Virus record (IMG/VR): IMGVR_UViG_3300005329_000006
Location: 1 to 45,740 of that record
Direction: 5' to 3' (one strand)
Origin: a virus
Length of the DNA stretch: 45,740 bases
A program made the translations under genes and the position numbers. The first letter of the stretch is position 1. Every line of letters starts with the position of its first letter. Of this stretch, positions 31,923 to 39,350 are shown piece by piece. The notes under the pieces are model-generated. The model saw nothing but the letters and a program-made list of their open reading frames with translations. It had not been told where the DNA came from and did not search any database.

Positions 31923-32416
31923 TGACGACGATCACGGAACGCCCGGAACTAGTCGCCGAAACCAAACCCGAACCGCGCCCGCGGATCGAAATCGTTCTCG
32001 TCGGGAAAACGTTATCAGTTCAAAAGAAGGTCGTTTTCGCCGTCCGGAAAGTCGAAGGCGGGAAGCTCGTCGGCGACGAGTTTTACCTGAGCGGTTTTTC
32101 CGGCGGGATCGGATGCGTCTATTCGTTCGAATACGAACCCGGCGAAACCTTTCGTTATTACGCTTCGACGCAACGCTTTGTCGGGCAATGGAAGGACGAC
32201 AGCGATCGCGCGGTTTGGCAAGCGCAAGCGCGCGCCTTTGACATCGAACAAGCGGCGATCCGCGAGCGGAAGAAAGCGGAAGGCGTTAACGATATGCTCG
32301 ACGCGCTCGAACCCTTGCGTCGGCGTTACCAGAAGACAAACGCAACCGGCAAATTGGCGATCGAAGTTTTGTTGCTCTCGTATCTTCGCCGCGTCGAGAT
32401 CGGCGGCGACCGATGA
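31922..32416 (+). CDS. Early protein of unknown function (164 aa)
   Basis: The protein is 164 residues. A beta-rich first part (RIEIVLVGKTLSVQKKVVFA, FYLSGFSGGIGCVYSFEYEP) is followed by a charged helical second part (AQARAFDIEQAAIRERKKAE). The start codon shares one base with the previous stop (GTAATG); the stop overlaps the next ATG. No family is recognised. Confidence 0.7.
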   Translation: MTTITERPELVAETKPEPRPRIEIVLVGKTLSVQKKVVFAVRKVEGGKLVGDEFYLSGFSGGIGCVYSFEYEPGETFRYYASTQRFVGQWKDDSDRAVWQAQARAFDIEQAAIRERKKAEGVNDMLDALEPLRRRYQKTNATGKLAIEVLLLSYLRRVEIGGDR

Positions 32417-32622
32417 ACAAAGACTCACTCGATCGATATATCACCGGCAATTACGGCGAAGATCAGTTCCGGAACGAGCGCCGCGCGCCGGTTAAATGCA
32501 TTTGCTGTAAAAGGGACGTCTTGAAGCGCGGCGAAAAATATTGCGGCGACTGTGGCGGTCAACTCTCGACGCGCGGCGAATGCGTTCTTTGCCAGTGTCG
32601 GCGACAGGGGTTTTCTCAATGA
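32413..32622 (+). CDS. Zinc-ribbon-like protein (69 aa)
   Basis: The protein is 69 residues with KCICCKRDVLKRGEKYCGDC (Cys29, 31, 32, 44, 47) and ECVLCQC (57, 60, 62), which could bind one or two zinc. A polar N-terminus of 25 residues precedes. ATGA coupling on both sides. It may be a nucleic-acid-binding or protein-interaction module. Confidence 0.7.
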   Translation: MNKDSLDRYITGNYGEDQFRNERRAPVKCICCKRDVLKRGEKYCGDCGGQLSTRGECVLCQCRRQGFSQ

Positions 32623-32975
32623 GCGCGGGCGAGAGGTGGAAAGCAACGCGACAAATCGAGCGGTTCGATGATTCAACGCTAGATCGCCCGTACTACTCAA
32701 TCGAACTGGACACCACGAAGCAACCAGAGGGGCAGCGGCTTACTGGTTACGTGGCTCGCGTCGATGGAATGCGCGGAGAACGGCAAGAAGCCAATGCCCG
32801 ACTCATAGCCAAAGCGCCAGAGATGGCCGAAGAACTAGGTCGCTTAATTAGCTATGTCCGCGTCGAAGCGAACATGCTTATTCGCGGCAATTCACCCGCA
32901 GTCATAGCGGAAAGCTTGCAGCGGTTGTCAGATAAGGCCGAGCGCCTTCTAGCCGAGATTGAAGGTGTGAAATGA
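32619..32975 (+). CDS. Early phage protein with NARLIAKAP motif (118 aa)
   Basis: The protein is 118 residues, containing ANARLIAKAPEMAEELGRLI, a motif widely seen in small phage proteins, followed by a helical end. Its codon choice (CTG, ACC, CAG, TAC) is slightly different from its neighbours, which may indicate more recent gain. ATG 32619 was chosen by ATGA overlap; upstream in-frame sequence overlaps the zinc gene. Function unknown. Confidence 0.7.
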   Translation: MSAGERWKATRQIERFDDSTLDRPYYSIELDTTKQPEGQRLTGYVARVDGMRGERQEANARLIAKAPEMAEELGRLISYVRVEANMLIRGNSPAVIAESLQRLSDKAERLLAEIEGVK

Positions 32976-33040
32976 ACCGCTGCGAAGTGACCGAGTTCCC
33001 GGCGCGACTCGAACGTCTTCTCTCCGAGGTTCCCGAATGA
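32972..33040 (+). CDS. 22-residue microprotein or translational bridge
   Basis: A complete 22-codon frame (MNRCEVTEFPARLERLLSEV, PE) starts at ATGA with the previous stop and ends at ATGA with the next start. It keeps ribosomes on the message between two genes. Whether the peptide itself acts is unknown. Confidence 0.5.
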   Translation: MNRCEVTEFPARLERLLSEVPE

Positions 33041-33348
33041 AAGCGATCGCTTCCGGTTTACATCTTTGTCCCGGTTGCTGCGAAAAGCGGATCCCGGCGC
33101 AACGGGATCTCTGCTTCTTGTGCGAAGCGCTTTCCCCGGAAGAGTTCGCGACGACAACCGACAAGATCAACGATCTCGCGGACGGCGTTTCAGTCGCGGT
33201 CGAAAACGTCCGCGAGGATTACTCGACGTTATCGAAGGCCGGTCAACTGTTCGCGAAGGCGTCCGGCGCGATCGCGTTCGCTTTGCTGATCTCTTCTCCG
33301 TTTTGGTTGCGGGCGCTTTACGAGTTCTTTACAGGGGCGATGAAATGA
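33037..33348 (+). CDS. Zinc-ribbon plus membrane-anchor protein (103 aa)
   Basis: The protein is 103 residues: Cys11, 14, 15 and Cys26, 29 (CPGCC, then CFLC) form a zinc ribbon, followed by a helical middle and a C-terminal hydrophobic segment (ASGAIAFALLISSPFWLRAL). The N-terminal cytoplasmic zinc finger plus tail anchor suggests a membrane-located interaction protein. ATGA on both sides. Confidence 0.7.
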   Translation: MKAIASGLHLCPGCCEKRIPAQRDLCFLCEALSPEEFATTTDKINDLADGVSVAVENVREDYSTLSKAGQLFAKASGAIAFALLISSPFWLRALYEFFTGAMK

Positions 33349-33596
33349 CGACGGACGAGATCCGGGCCGCGGCAACTCTCGACAATATCGCTTGGGACGA
33401 AGCGAAAAAACGTCTCGGACCGGGCGCGACGTTCTCGGAAATCGCGAAACTGGCGCAGCAGATCAAGACACTCGCCTTAGATCCGCCGGATCCCGAGGGA
33501 TCATGGCGCGACGTTCTGATCGGTTGGATTGTCTTTTGCATTCTGTGGGGCGCGATCCTCGTCGCAATTTACGAACTCTCAAAGGCGGGTCACTAG
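33345..33596 (+). CDS. Tail-anchored membrane protein (83 aa)
   Basis: The protein is 83 residues: a helical cytoplasmic part (MTTDEIRAAATLDNIAWDEA and LAQQIKTLALDPPDPEGSW) then a C-terminal membrane segment (VLIGWIVFCILWGAILVAIY). ATG 33345 overlaps the preceding stop. The paired tail-anchored neighbours at 33037 and here suggest a two-protein membrane complex. No family is recognised. Confidence 0.7.
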   Translation: MTTDEIRAAATLDNIAWDEAKKRLGPGATFSEIAKLAQQIKTLALDPPDPEGSWRDVLIGWIVFCILWGAILVAIYELSKAGH

Positions 33597-34030
33597 TGGC
33601 ATACGAAAAAACCGACGTCTCGATCTCGAAATCGCAAGAGGGGATCCGGCGACTCGTTTACTCACACAAGGGAACGGGCGTCAGTTTCATTTCCCGCCCA
33701 CCGCGGGAAGGATTCGAAGCAATGGTGACGATCAACGATCTCGCCTATCACATTCGCATAATGGCGACGTGCCGAACTGTCCCGAAACCCGGTTACAAAT
33801 TTACCGCGTCCGGGATCGAGCAAGAAGAACGGCGCGTGTGGCGTGTTCTCTACTGGCACATTAAAGCAATGTTTGAGGCGGCGGATTCGGGCGTCATCGA
33901 CATCCGCGACGTAATTATGCCGTACGTCGTCACGCGCGACGGGCGAACCCTTTCCGAACACATAATCCCGCAGATGGAAGAAACGATGTCAATCGAACCG
34001 GGCCGACTTCTGGCGGCAGTAAACAAGTAA
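33596..34030 (+). CDS. Early protein of unknown function (144 aa)
   Basis: The protein is 144 residues, starting at GTG 33596, which shares a base with the previous TAG stop. It is beta then helical: GIRRLVYSHKGTGVSFISRP, AMVTINDLAYHIRIMATCRT, VWRVLYWHIKAMFEAADSG. No motif is recognised. Its position just before the ERF gene suggests a recombination-related or nucleotide-related role, but that is a guess. Confidence 0.65.
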   Translation: MAYEKTDVSISKSQEGIRRLVYSHKGTGVSFISRPPREGFEAMVTINDLAYHIRIMATCRTVPKPGYKFTASGIEQEERRVWRVLYWHIKAMFEAADSGVIDIRDVIMPYVVTRDGRTLSEHIIPQMEETMSIEPGRLLAAVNK

Positions 34031-34044
34031 ATCGAAGGGAATCA

Positions 34045-34728
34045 ATGGCCGAAATCTCCGAACTGAATCTCTACCAGAAACTAGCGCTTATGATCCGGGA
34101 CGCGAAAGCGATCCCGAAACGCGGTTGGAACAATTTCCACAAGTACCACTACGCAACACACGCCGACGTTATGGAACAAACCGCGGAGTTGTGCGGGCGT
34201 TACGGCGTCGTGGTCATTCAGCGACCGTTAACGGACACGCTCGAAGTTATCCAGCGACCGACGAAGAACGAAGGCGCGACGTTCGTAACGCGACTTCACT
34301 TTAAATACACGATCGTTAATGCGGACAATCCGACCGAAACAATCGAATCGATTCAGATCGGCGAAGGCGCGGACACTGGCGACAAGGGAATCTATAAAGC
34401 GTCGACCGGCGCGGATAAATACTTCTGGTTTCGCCTTTTGCAGATCTCAACCGGCGACGATCCGGAAGATGGCGGCAATGGGAAACCGGGACAAGCCGCG
34501 GTCGATCGCAAGCGCGCCGAACAGTCCGCCGACGGTTTCATCTCGGAAGCGGATAAGCGGGAAGTTTTCAAAGCGGCTCACAAATACGGGTTTTCTCACG
34601 CGCGCATGATCGAGTATTTGACGGATCAACATTCGATCACGTCGACCGATCGTTTGACGAAGAACGTCGCCGACGATCTCGTCGAGTTTATGCGGTCAAT
34701 TCACGAACAGGAACAGGCGGCGAAATGA
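34045..34728 (+). CDS. erf: ERF-family single-strand annealing protein
   Basis: The 227 residues match the ERF (essential recombination function) family: NNFHKYHYATHADV near residues 29-42, then a conserved core EGADTGDKGIYKASTGADKY with the ISTGDDPE end (about 134-141). ERF proteins anneal single strands in phage recombination and circularise terminally redundant DNA. The RecB-like nuclease at 35086 in the same cluster would resect ends. The C-terminal 80 residues are polar and helical. Confidence 0.95.
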   Translation: MAEISELNLYQKLALMIRDAKAIPKRGWNNFHKYHYATHADVMEQTAELCGRYGVVVIQRPLTDTLEVIQRPTKNEGATFVTRLHFKYTIVNADNPTETIESIQIGEGADTGDKGIYKASTGADKYFWFRLLQISTGDDPEDGGNGKPGQAAVDRKRAEQSADGFISEADKREVFKAAHKYGFSHARMIEYLTDQHSITSTDRLTKNVADDLVEFMRSIHEQEQAAK

Positions 34729-34904
34729 AAGACGTTCGGGAAGTCTTAAACGAAAAGTTACGGGATTTAACCCGCGTGACGCGCGAGATCAACGCGCTTC
34801 GAATTGTGATCCCACTAGTCGACGACGCAGCGACGGTAACGCCCGCGGACTTTGATCCGCCACCGTTTACGCCGCCCGCGGATCCGGAGAAAAAAACGAA
34901 ATGA
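34725..34904 (+). CDS. Small coiled-coil protein (59 aa)
   Basis: The protein is 59 residues: MKDVREVLNEKLRDLTRVTR, then EINALRIVIPLVDDAA and a Pro-rich end. This REVLxxK...LRxVxPLL type of small coiled-coil protein is, from memory, common in Acidobacteriota, which is one hint to the host. ATGA coupling on both sides of this gene. Function unknown. Confidence 0.7.
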   Translation: MKDVREVLNEKLRDLTRVTREINALRIVIPLVDDAATVTPADFDPPPFTPPADPEKKTK

Positions 34905-35089
34905 GCGTCGATCCGCGCAAACTCGAAGTCTTGTCGACGTGGTACTCCGTCTTTTGTGTGCTCGTCGACGCCTACGCGGAAGGCGAGTTTACGACGCAAG
35001 CGTTTGTCGAAAAGAGTTTTCAATTACGCCGCGAACTCGCCGACGCAATGCCGGACGTGGAAGCGGACTTTAGAAGGAAGCGCAATTGA
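34901..35089 (+). CDS. Small helical protein (62 aa)
   Basis: The protein is 62 residues: DPRKLEVLSTWYSVFCVLVD, then AYAEGEFTTQAFVEKSFQLR and an acidic-to-basic end. It sits between the ERF group and the nuclease with ATGA/TTGA coupling. No family is recognised. Confidence 0.7.
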   Translation: MSVDPRKLEVLSTWYSVFCVLVDAYAEGEFTTQAFVEKSFQLRRELADAMPDVEADFRRKRN

Positions 35090-35802
35090 TCACGGATTTC
35101 GATTTCGACGCTGAGACTCACCGTTACATTCTCGACGGCGTAGAACAGCCGCACGTTACCGGGATGCTTACGCAGTACGGGTTCACAGATTACGGCGATG
35201 TCCCTTGGCGGAAGCTCGACCGCAAACAAGCGATCGGATCAATCGTCCACGAAATCACGTTCGCGATGGACGAAGACGAAATCGCATTCGATCTGGCGCT
35301 CGGCGGCGCGATGGACCGGCACGCCGATAAGGTGAATTTTCACGCGATTACGGACGCCGACATCGTTCCGTATGTGCGGGCGCATTGCAAGTTTATGGAC
35401 GAGTCCGACTTCCGAACGTTTCCGGGATACGTCGAAAAGCGAATGATCGCGGAAGTTCACGGAATGCGCTACGGGATGACGCTCGACCGCGCCGGGATGC
35501 TCGCCGGACGTCCAACAATTCTCGATTACAAATCTTGTTACGCGATCGAAAAGTCGTGGCCGGTTCAAATCGCCTTGTATGCACTCGGGACGCCGATCCC
35601 CACTTTCAACAATGTCGCGCCCGGTCGCAAGTTCTGGAAATGGGAACGGGTAATCGTTTGGTTGAAACCGGACGAAAACTATCAATTACTTCCCGGCGGG
35701 CGGCGAGTGTCGGATCCGACCATTGAAAAACGTGACGACGAAGTCGCGCTCGCGTTACTCCGTCTCGTTCACTGGAAACGGGAAAACTTCGGGCGGGACT
35801 GA
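35086..35802 (+). CDS. PD-(D/E)XK nuclease (RecB/Cas4-like exonuclease)
   Basis: The 238 residues carry the signature of RecB-type nucleases: GSIVHE (51-56), Glu117 in VEKRM, Asp134, ILDYKS with Asp147 and Lys149, and QIALYA (161-166). It lies next to the ERF protein, as in phage exonuclease-annealase pairs, and would resect double-strand ends. TTG 35086 overlaps the preceding stop (TTGA) and has AAGGAAG upstream. Confidence 0.9.
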   Translation: MITDFDFDAETHRYILDGVEQPHVTGMLTQYGFTDYGDVPWRKLDRKQAIGSIVHEITFAMDEDEIAFDLALGGAMDRHADKVNFHAITDADIVPYVRAHCKFMDESDFRTFPGYVEKRMIAEVHGMRYGMTLDRAGMLAGRPTILDYKSCYAIEKSWPVQIALYALGTPIPTFNNVAPGRKFWKWERVIVWLKPDENYQLLPGGRRVSDPTIEKRDDEVALALLRLVHWKRENFGRD

Positions 35803-35811
35803 GGGGATTTT

Positions 35812-35970
35812 ATGAACGACGCAGAAATGAACGCTTACATGGAACCAGTCGCCGATCTCGTCGACCGTGTTCTCGCGCGACACGTTGTTTGCGAGGCTTG
35901 TTACTGCGGCGCACACGCGGATTGCATCGGGCAGGGATGCTATTGCGACTGTCAACTCGAAAGGTTGTGA
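35812..35970 (+). CDS. Cys-rich microprotein (52 aa)
   Basis: The protein is 52 residues with a C-terminal CEACYCGAHADCIGQGCYCD segment (Cys27, 30, 32, 38, 43, 45, 47) and a short helical N-terminus. GAGGGG lies just upstream of ATG 35812. Its Cys density parallels the protein at 26728. It is likely metal-binding, but the partner is unknown. Confidence 0.7.
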   Translation: MNDAEMNAYMEPVADLVDRVLARHVVCEACYCGAHADCIGQGCYCDCQLERL

Positions 35971-35973
35971 GCA

Positions 35974-36258
35974 ATGTTTATTCCCTATGTTTGGCCGGAG
36001 ATTCCGCCGGATACGCTTCGCGGGTACTTTCAGACTTACGGACTCTTGAGTCTTTTGGCCGGGCCGGGATGGGTTCTTTTCATGCTCTTGAAACTGATTC
36101 CCGAGCCGCCGAACGTCGTCGCGCAAATCAAGCGAAAGGCGAACGAGATCAAGATCGCTTATTTGATCATCGGCGTTTTGATTCTCTCGAACATTGTGAC
36201 GACCGCGGTTTTCCTCGTCGAGCATTTGCAATTACAAAATTGTGTATTGACGAAATGA
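35974..36258 (+). CDS. Two-span membrane protein (94 aa)
   Basis: The protein is 94 residues with hydrophobic segments at about 18-41 (TYGLLSLLAGPGWVLFMLLK) and 62-84 (IAYLIIGVLILSNIVTTAVF). Early phage membrane proteins can act in superinfection exclusion, but no family match is recognised. The stop overlaps the next ATG. Confidence 0.7.
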   Translation: MFIPYVWPEIPPDTLRGYFQTYGLLSLLAGPGWVLFMLLKLIPEPPNVVAQIKRKANEIKIAYLIIGVLILSNIVTTAVFLVEHLQLQNCVLTK

Positions 36259-36398
36259 AACGCCGGAAGGACAGGCCGACGTTACAGGTTTTACCGCGAT
36301 GTCCGGAGTGCAAATCCGCCGATGTCCGGTTTCTTCGATTGCTCGGTTATTGGTTCTGTTACCAGTGCAACAAACGGTTTATCAGGATCGTGCATTAA
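36255..36398 (+). CDS. Zinc-ribbon microprotein (47 aa)
   Basis: The protein is 47 residues: Cys16 and 19 (CPEC) and Cys35 and 38 (CYQC) form a classical zinc ribbon, with Arg/Lys-rich ends. ATG 36255 overlaps the previous stop. The size and basic charge fit nucleic-acid or RNA-polymerase binding. No specific family is recognised. Confidence 0.7.
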   Translation: MKRRKDRPTLQVLPRCPECKSADVRFLRLLGYWFCYQCNKRFIRIVH

Positions 36399-36469
36399 TG
36401 CCGCCCGACGAGTTGCTCGACCTTGTTTTGTGCGTGATCGTTTTGATTCTGGTTTTGTGGGAGGACTGA
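36398..36469 (+). CDS. 23-residue membrane microprotein
   Basis: The protein is 23 residues, almost all hydrophobic after a polar start (LVLCVIVLILVLW then ED). The start shares a base with the previous stop (TAATG). It may be a membrane peptide or a translation bridge. The sequence of the next gene begins six bases after its stop. Confidence 0.5.
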   Translation: MPPDELLDLVLCVIVLILVLWED

Positions 36470-36474
36470 TTTAA

Positions 36475-36708
36475 ATGACAGCGGCAAACGATTCCAACAA
36501 ATTTATGCACACTCCGAATCCGGAAAAGAAAGTTTATCTCGGCGACGGAGTATATGCGGAACTCGAATCCGGTTGGCGAGTCAAATTGACGACCGAGAAC
36601 GGGATCAGCGTCACGAACACGATTTTCCTCGATCCGGAAGTCTTGCAAGCGTTGGCCGATTGGCTCGGAAAGATCAATGCCGCGGCAAAACTGGCAGGTT
36701 TCGCATGA
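36475..36708 (+). CDS. Conserved small phage protein (YLGDGVY type)
   Basis: The protein is 77 residues with VYLGDGVYAELESGWRVKLT and SVTNTIFLDPEVLQALADWL, a motif pair found in many tailed phages and prophages under hypothetical protein names. GGGAGG lies upstream. Function unknown, but the conserved family gives confidence in the call. Confidence 0.85.
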   Translation: MTAANDSNKFMHTPNPEKKVYLGDGVYAELESGWRVKLTTENGISVTNTIFLDPEVLQALADWLGKINAAAKLAGFA

Positions 36709-36866
36709 TCCGGATCGTCGGTTGCGCTCTATTGTTCGCGTCCGGGATCGGGTTCGGTTTAACGAACTGGAACCAAAACAGCATGACCGCGGCGAGTTCG
36801 TTCGCGATCGTTTGTTTGTTGTCGGGTATTGCCTTGCACATGCATGACGCGGGTTACTTCTTATGA
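36705..36866 (+). CDS. Two-span membrane protein (53 aa)
   Basis: The protein is 53 residues, with hydrophobic stretches IRIVGCALLFASGIGFGL and SFAIVCLLSGIALHM and few charges. ATG 36705 overlaps the previous stop; its stop overlaps the next ATG. No family is recognised. Confidence 0.65.
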   Translation: MIRIVGCALLFASGIGFGLTNWNQNSMTAASSFAIVCLLSGIALHMHDAGYFL

Positions 36867-37045
36867 TCAAACACGCTCTCGGGTGCATTTGTACGACGTG
36901 CGTTCTCAACAAACAGAAGCGCATTAAAGACCATCGCAAGCGGAAAGCGGAACAGATCCGCGCCGCGCGGGCGAAACGAAAGGCGAAAAAACTTGGCTCA
37001 CTTTCGGGACATAACGGCGAAGTGTCGCAACTGTCAAACCCGTGA
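36863..37045 (+). CDS. Basic Cys-motif microprotein (60 aa)
   Basis: The protein is 60 residues: CICTTC near the N-terminus, then a long Arg/Lys/Ala helix (KQKRIKDHRKRKAEQIRAAR and on). The strong positive charge suggests nucleic-acid binding. It overlaps the end of the following zinc gene's start by 53 nt, so the two may be translated in competition. Confidence 0.65.
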   Translation: MIKHALGCICTTCVLNKQKRIKDHRKRKAEQIRAARAKRKAKKLGSLSGHNGEVSQLSNP

Positions 37046-37166
37046 AGCGACTCGGGAAGTGTTCGGAAAGCGCAACGAAAGTTATGGGAAGTATTGCAGC
37101 AAATGCGCGATCCGGCGGGTCATGGAATTAAACAAAGAAGAACAGAAAGAGAAAAACGCAAAATGA
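36993..37166 (+). CDS. Zinc microprotein overlapping its neighbour (57 aa)
   Basis: The protein is 57 residues from TTG 36993, out of frame with the basic microprotein: CRNC (11-14) and CSKC (35-38) with REVFGKRNESYGKY between, then a charged helix. The two CxxC pairs give a zinc ribbon. AAAGG stands about nine bases upstream, and the stop overlaps the next ATG (ATGA). Nothing else explains this frame, so it appears real even though it overlaps the previous gene by 53 nt. Confidence 0.65.
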   Translation: MAHFRDITAKCRNCQTREATREVFGKRNESYGKYCSKCAIRRVMELNKEEQKEKNAK

Positions 37167-37822
37167 ACGACTCAACGCAACCCGTCGCCAGTCTGCAACG
37201 CGGCATTATTCACGCGCAAACATCTCTCGCAACCGTCAAACATATCGAAGACAACGAACAGTTTCTCGCCGCGTGCGAGATCTCGAAATCAATCTCGCAA
37301 TTGCGGAAAGCCGTCGACGAGACGTTTAACCCGATCATTGCGGCGGCGAACAAAACGCACAAAGAAGCGCTCGACCAAAAAAAGAAATTCTCTTTGCCGC
37401 TCGAACTGGGACAGCGAGAAATCGATTTCAAGATAAACACTTATCGCCAGCGACAGGAACAGAAACGCCGCGAAGAAGAACGCCAATTACAGGAACAGGC
37501 GCGCAAGGATGCGGAAGAAAGGGCGTTACACGAAGCGGAAGAACTCGCGCGACAGGGCGAACACGAACACGCGCAAGCTGTGATCGAAGAGGCGATCGCC
37601 GCGCCCGCGCCGGTTGTCTCGATTGCTCCGAGCGTCCCGAAAGTGCAAGGGATCGCCGCCCGCCCGGTTTGGCGATGGAAGATTGTCGACGAAACGAAGA
37701 TCCCGCGGGAGTATTTGACGGTCGACGAGATCAAGATTTCCGGCGTCGTTCGCGCGCTCAAGAACAAAGCGAACATACCGGGAATTCAGGTTTACGAAGA
37801 GTCGACAACGATTCATCGGTAA
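37163..37822 (+). CDS. Coiled-coil early phage protein (219 aa)
   Basis: The protein is 219 residues: a helical N-terminus, a long charged coiled coil (about 70-150; RQRQEQKRREEERQLQEQAR), an Ala/Pro/Val linker, then a C-terminal domain (AARPVWRWKIVDETKIPREY, KISGVVRALKNKANIPGIQV). This layout is common near phage recombination genes. It resembles Gam-like host nuclease inhibitors in having coiled coil plus small domain, but I do not assign it. ATG 37163 overlaps the preceding stop. Confidence 0.75.
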   Translation: MNDSTQPVASLQRGIIHAQTSLATVKHIEDNEQFLAACEISKSISQLRKAVDETFNPIIAAANKTHKEALDQKKKFSLPLELGQREIDFKINTYRQRQEQKRREEERQLQEQARKDAEERALHEAEELARQGEHEHAQAVIEEAIAAPAPVVSIAPSVPKVQGIAARPVWRWKIVDETKIPREYLTVDEIKISGVVRALKNKANIPGIQVYEESTTIHR

Positions 37823-37825
37823 AAC

Positions 37826-38011
37826 ATGGCAGACGACGACACAGCGCCGATGACCGACAACGCCGCGATCGAACAAGCTGTCCGGCGCATTGGGCAAATC
37901 GCCCGCGACGGAAAAGTTCCGGGAACGGGTTATCTATTTCGGGCGGACAAGGTTCGCAAAGTCTTGCTCGACTTGTTACTCGCGAACGTACCGACGAAAG
38001 GCGAGCAATGA
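37826..38011 (+). CDS. Small early protein (61 aa)
   Basis: The protein is 61 residues, helical and acidic at the start, with VRRIGQIARDGKVPGTGYLF and a Leu-rich end. The stop overlaps the next ATG. No family is recognised. Confidence 0.65.
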   Translation: MADDDTAPMTDNAAIEQAVRRIGQIARDGKVPGTGYLFRADKVRKVLLDLLLANVPTKGEQ

Positions 38012-38385
38012 AACTTCGTAAAGGCGCGATCTGTCCGATTCACCGCTCACAGTATTGTTGCGGACGAGAAAAGGACAAAGAAAAAGAGTTCGCCCGCGGA
38101 TGGGCGACAGGTCCGGGCGTGACGCGGATCCCGGACGCGCATCATTTGCGAGGCTACCGGGAACGGCGATCGCCCGCGGCAATGCGGCGACTGCTCGATC
38201 TCAAAATCCAGATGCAAAACGGAAAGTGTTCGATCTGTCACAAGCCTATGAACGATTACCGCGAGATCGTCCCGGACCATATAGAACCGCGAGGATTGGG
38301 CGGATCCCGGCGCGACGATCACGCGGATAACATCGGCGCGGCTCACTCGACTTGCAACGTAGAGAAAGGATCAAAGCGAATATGA
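38008..38385 (+). CDS. HNH endonuclease-like protein
   Basis: The protein is 125 residues with a C-terminal HNH core: CSICHKP (Cys74, Cys77), VPDHIEP (Asp90, His91), Asn108, His113 and Cys116. The basic N-terminus with CPIHRSQYCCGRE may be a second zinc site. It could be a free-standing homing-type nuclease or part of packaging. ATG 38008 overlaps the previous stop; an upstream opening of the same frame overlaps other genes. Confidence 0.85.
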   Translation: MKLRKGAICPIHRSQYCCGREKDKEKEFARGWATGPGVTRIPDAHHLRGYRERRSPAAMRRLLDLKIQMQNGKCSICHKPMNDYREIVPDHIEPRGLGGSRRDDHADNIGAAHSTCNVEKGSKRI

Positions 38386-38642
38386 AAGCACCGGAACAAT
38401 GGCCGGATCCGCCGTCGACCGCTCTCGACGCAATGACAGCAATCAAACGGCGGCTCGACGACGCGGTTAAAGCGCACGAAACGCTCGTCGCGGAAGAAAA
38501 GGGATTGAATCAGCGACTCGAAAACTCGCGGCGTCAAATTTGCGACTTAGGCGAGGCGCTCGATCGCGCCGTTTCATTCTGGCGCGGCGACGTGGAACCG
38601 GATGACACTATGCGCGAATATTGGAAACACCTACTCCAATGA
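38382..38642 (+). CDS. Early protein of unknown function (86 aa)
   Basis: The protein is 86 residues, helical, with a coiled-coil-like middle (LDDAVKAHETLVAEEKGLNQ, RLENSRRQICDLGEALDRAV) and a short end. ATG 38382 overlaps the HNH stop; its own stop overlaps the next ATG. No motif is recognised. Confidence 0.65.
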   Translation: MKAPEQWPDPPSTALDAMTAIKRRLDDAVKAHETLVAEEKGLNQRLENSRRQICDLGEALDRAVSFWRGDVEPDDTMREYWKHLLQ

Positions 38643-38884
38643 AAACAAAAACTCTTTTACTCTCGCCCGAATTGTTGATCGAGTTTCTAAAGAATCCGAC
38701 GCCGCCCGGATTGAAACAAGATGGGATCCCCGCGGATGCCACAATCACAGGCGTCAAATGGCAACCGTCGCCGCACGTCGGCGCGAACGTGATCGAACTG
38801 TATTTGACGAGCGTCGAGTTTACCGACGACGAGAAACTCTTAAAAGTAACCATGAGTCGCGAAAGTATCAATGAACTCCGCTGA
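38639..38884 (+). CDS. Early protein of unknown function (81 aa)
   Basis: The protein is 81 residues, with LLLSPELLIEFLKNPTPPGL, then ATITGVKWQPSPHVGANVIE and beta-rich end. ATG 38639 overlaps the previous stop; an in-frame TTG 18 bases upstream is less likely. No family is recognised. It overlaps the next gene's start by 14 nt. Confidence 0.65.
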   Translation: MKTKTLLLSPELLIEFLKNPTPPGLKQDGIPADATITGVKWQPSPHVGANVIELYLTSVEFTDDEKLLKVTMSRESINELR

Positions 38885-39350
38885 TAAAGCACTCGCCATT
38901 ATCAGGCGCGCCGGAAAGAAAGAAGCCGAACGCAAGCGGCTCTCGCGGCGCATGTACGGCGTTTACCGAATGATGCAAAAGCGCGCGGCGAAACTCGGGA
39001 AGCAAGGCGAGATCGACTTCGACGTCGAACAGTTGCGGGCCGACGCCTGTTACATGCTCGGGGTTATGTGCGTTTATTGTGCCGCCCGATTGACGAGTAA
39101 AAATATGGGCGTCGATCATTCGATCCCGATCGCCCGCGGCGGAACGTTCTCTCGAATAAATCTCTCGTTTCCGTGCAAGTCTTGCAACGTCAAAAAAGGA
39201 AATTTGTTTCGCGCGGAGTTCGAAGCGCTGTTGTCGTTTTTGGATAACTTCGACACACCGGCGCGCGGCGACGTCTTGCGACGCTTAGGATTGGGCGCTC
39301 AATTTCGAAGCTGGAAATCAACGGAGGAAAACAAAAACAATGCCGGATGA
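38871..39350 (+). CDS. HNH endonuclease-like protein 2
   Basis: The protein is 159 residues: helical basic N-terminus, then CVYC (Cys67, Cys70), VDHSIPIARGG (Asp82, His83), Asn97 and PCKSC (Cys102, Cys105), the HNH/recombination-type nuclease layout. It is different in sequence from the first HNH, 500 bp upstream. The start overlaps the previous gene's end and is ATG 38871. Confidence 0.85.
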   Translation: MNSADKALAIIRRAGKKEAERKRLSRRMYGVYRMMQKRAAKLGKQGEIDFDVEQLRADACYMLGVMCVYCAARLTSKNMGVDHSIPIARGGTFSRINLSFPCKSCNVKKGNLFRAEFEALLSFLDNFDTPARGDVLRRLGLGAQFRSWKSTEENKNNAG

